Source: Gammaproteobacteria bacterium (GTDB taxonomy: Bacteria; Pseudomonadota; Gammaproteobacteria; Burkholderiales; Thiobacillaceae). Taken from it: 6,564 nucleotides of DNA. This document shows, piece by piece, positions 5,782 to 6,564 of the stretch (position 1 is the first letter of the stretch; each line of letters begins with the position of its first letter). The notes beneath the pieces were generated by a model. That model ran no database searches. It had not been told where the DNA came from and saw only the letters and a list, made by a program, of their open reading frames with translations. A program made the translations under genes and the position numbers. The stretch lies in NCBI GenBank assembly GCA_018820745.1, contig JAHJNP010000053.1, positions 1-6,564 on the forward strand, written 5' to 3'.

Positions 5782-6151
5782 GGGGATGCTTCGGGATCGA
5801 AAGGGCTGATTATGCCCGCTGCGGCGGGCGGCTTCGCATGGGCGCGATCGCGCGCACCAACCGTGGGACGGACAGCAGGTGTCGATCCCACGAAATTCGC
5901 GTCACGCCCCATCCTGAATACCAGGTGGGCTGGCAGCAACGAGCCGGCATGCCTTGAAATCATTTGTTATCAATGTGCTGTGGGCTACAGTTCAATTAAT
6001 TAGCTGAATCAATTAAAGGCGCGGATGGCCCGTATTAGTTGCATGGGTGGGTGAAAAGCTCAAACCTGCGGCCTGCGCATGCTCAATGACGGCGGCGATC
6101 GCATTGGCAGGTACTATCCGGCTTCGCCCACTCAACAGAAGCAAACGTAGC
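5782..6151. other. Divergent yceH / hflX intergenic region, non-coding
   Basis: This 370-bp region should carry the promoters of both genes. It contains a perfect 6-bp GC hairpin with a TGCG loop (GCCCGC 5814-5819, GCGGGC 5824-5829) just upstream of yceH. A long imperfect dyad sits at 5862-5892, and an AT-rich patch at 5950-6017 has two CAATTAA direct copies (5993-5999 and 6010-6016). A weak plus-strand promoter candidate for the GTPase gene is TTGTTA, 16 bp, then TACAGT at about 5964-5991. I see no gene here that I can support. Confidence 0.4.
5862..5892. repeat. Long imperfect inverted repeat (stem 7 + 4 bp with a 2x2 internal loop)
   Basis: CGTGGGA (5862-5868) pairs perfectly with TCCCACG (5886-5892). 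Inside, GACA (5871-5874) pairs with TGTC (5880-5883) around the loop GCAGG. Only the two bases between the stems on each side are unpaired. It lies about 80 bp upstream of yceH and 260 bp upstream of the hflX-type gene. With divergent genes on both sides it is not an ordinary terminator; operator, leader RNA structure or a dispersed repeat are possible. Confidence 0.5.
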
Positions 6152-6564
6152 ATGCAAAAAGAAGCCCTGGAAAACCCCCGGTATGCCATCGTGGCGGCGG
6201 TGCAGCTGCCCAGCGTCAGCGACGTCGAGTTCGAGGCGTCGCTGACCGAGCTGCGCGAGCTGGCAAAGACACTGGGGTTCACGATCACCCGCACTTTCAC
6301 GCAAAAGCGATCCGGCTTCGACTCGACGGCGTATCTGGGCGCCGGCAAGCGGCAGGAGATCCGCCACTTCGTGCGTGGCGAAACGGACGGTGAAAGCGGG
6401 TCCGGCCAGGTGCCGCAGAACCCCCTGCATCGGCTTTCCACGTTCGTTGCGGGGCTGGACGACGATGTTTCCCCCCACCCGATCGACGTCCTCTTCGTCG
6501 ACCACGAAATCTCGCCGTCGCAGGCGCGCCACCTTGAAAACGAGGTCGGCTGCCAGGTGAGATC
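6152..6564 (+). CDS. hflX: HflX-type ribosome-associated GTPase, N-terminal part (cut by window end)
   Basis: The visible 137 codons match the N-terminal domain of HflX, a GTPase that binds 50S subunits and splits or rescues stalled ribosomes. Recognisable blocks are VQLPSVSDVEFEASLTELRELAK (17-39), TFTQKRSGFDSTAYLGAGKRQEI (47-69) and IDVLFVDHEISPSQARHLENEVGCQV (110-135). The G domain lies beyond the window, so nucleotide binding cannot be checked. Between FVRGE and HPID is a loop of about 35 residues (76-110), longer than in the compact HflX of E. coli. Start choice: the family match begins at the ATG at 6152, although the site before it is poor (AGAAG at 10 nt). An in-frame ATG at 6086 would add 22 residues without family resemblance. 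The wording resembles the longer proteobacterial HflX form rather than the hfq-linked one, and no hfq is seen upstream. Confidence 0.85.
   Translation, partial: MQKEALENPRYAIVAAVQLPSVSDVEFEASLTELRELAKTLGFTITRTFTQKRSGFDSTAYLGAGKRQEIRHFVRGETDGESGSGQVPQNPLHRLSTFVAGLDDDVSPHPIDVLFVDHEISPSQARHLENEVGCQVR

Noticed and set aside
5860..5895. Possible tRNA-like fold
   Set aside because: The dyad lacks a cloverleaf: no acceptor/T-arm arrangement and no GTTC-type T-loop at the right distance.
5778..5963. In-frame upstream extension of yceH from 5963
   Set aside because: The YceH family begins at the Met at 5781; the extension crosses a likely -10 element and two hairpins and has no family resemblance.
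5104..6003. Long plus-strand open frame opposite yceH
   Set aside because: Antisense shadow of the well-supported YceH frame; Gly/Ala/Gln-rich, no domain seen.
6013..6153. Minus-strand 46-codon frame beginning MLRLLLLSGRSRIVPAN next to the hflX-type start
   Set aside because: It looks somewhat protein-like but has no good ribosome site (AGGG is 11 nt away), overlaps the GTPase start codon and matches no family I know.

Overview
The base composition is high in GC, and the gene families (a two-thioredoxin protein with a CcdA-type partner, a YceH/DUF480 protein, and an HflX N-terminus with the usual proteobacterial wording) point to a Gram-negative proteobacterium. Betaproteobacteria of the Rhodocyclales type is my best guess. 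That placement rests on protein resemblance from memory, not on a search.

Layout. Bases 2-451 are the 3' end of a hybrid sensor histidine kinase: the last residues of its ATPase domain and a complete receiver domain. A short convergent spacer with three small hairpins (452-551) follows. A two-gene operon on the minus strand (2446 down to 552) encodes an exported protein with two tandem thioredoxin-like domains and a CcdA/DsbD-type membrane protein. Together they look like a thiol-reductant relay from cytoplasm to periplasm. Divergent from it is a CadC-like one-component regulator at 2626-4350 (winged helix, one membrane segment, FlgO/TolB-like region, TPRs). The shared 179-bp intergenic region carries a perfect 14-bp palindrome and a second inverted repeat, which are good operator candidates.

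Downstream of the regulator, 4394-4566 is not empty. It is a frameshifted remnant of the 3' end of a second gene of the same family, matching the last ~60 residues of the intact regulator. Next is a 68-residue minus-strand gene (4649-4855) that consists almost only of the DUF2384 toxin-binding domain of MbcA/ParS/Xre antitoxins. It has no helix-turn-helix and no RES-type toxin beside it.

The last part holds yceH (minus, 5095-5781) and the start of an hflX-type GTPase gene (plus, from 6152, cut by the window end). Between these divergent genes lie 370 bp of non-coding DNA with a long imperfect dyad at 5862-5892 and an AT-rich patch. No tRNA, rRNA, insertion sequence or CRISPR array was seen. 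The most interesting points are the regulator remnant, the solitary DUF2384 protein, and the regulator/thioredoxin/CcdA divergon with its palindromes.
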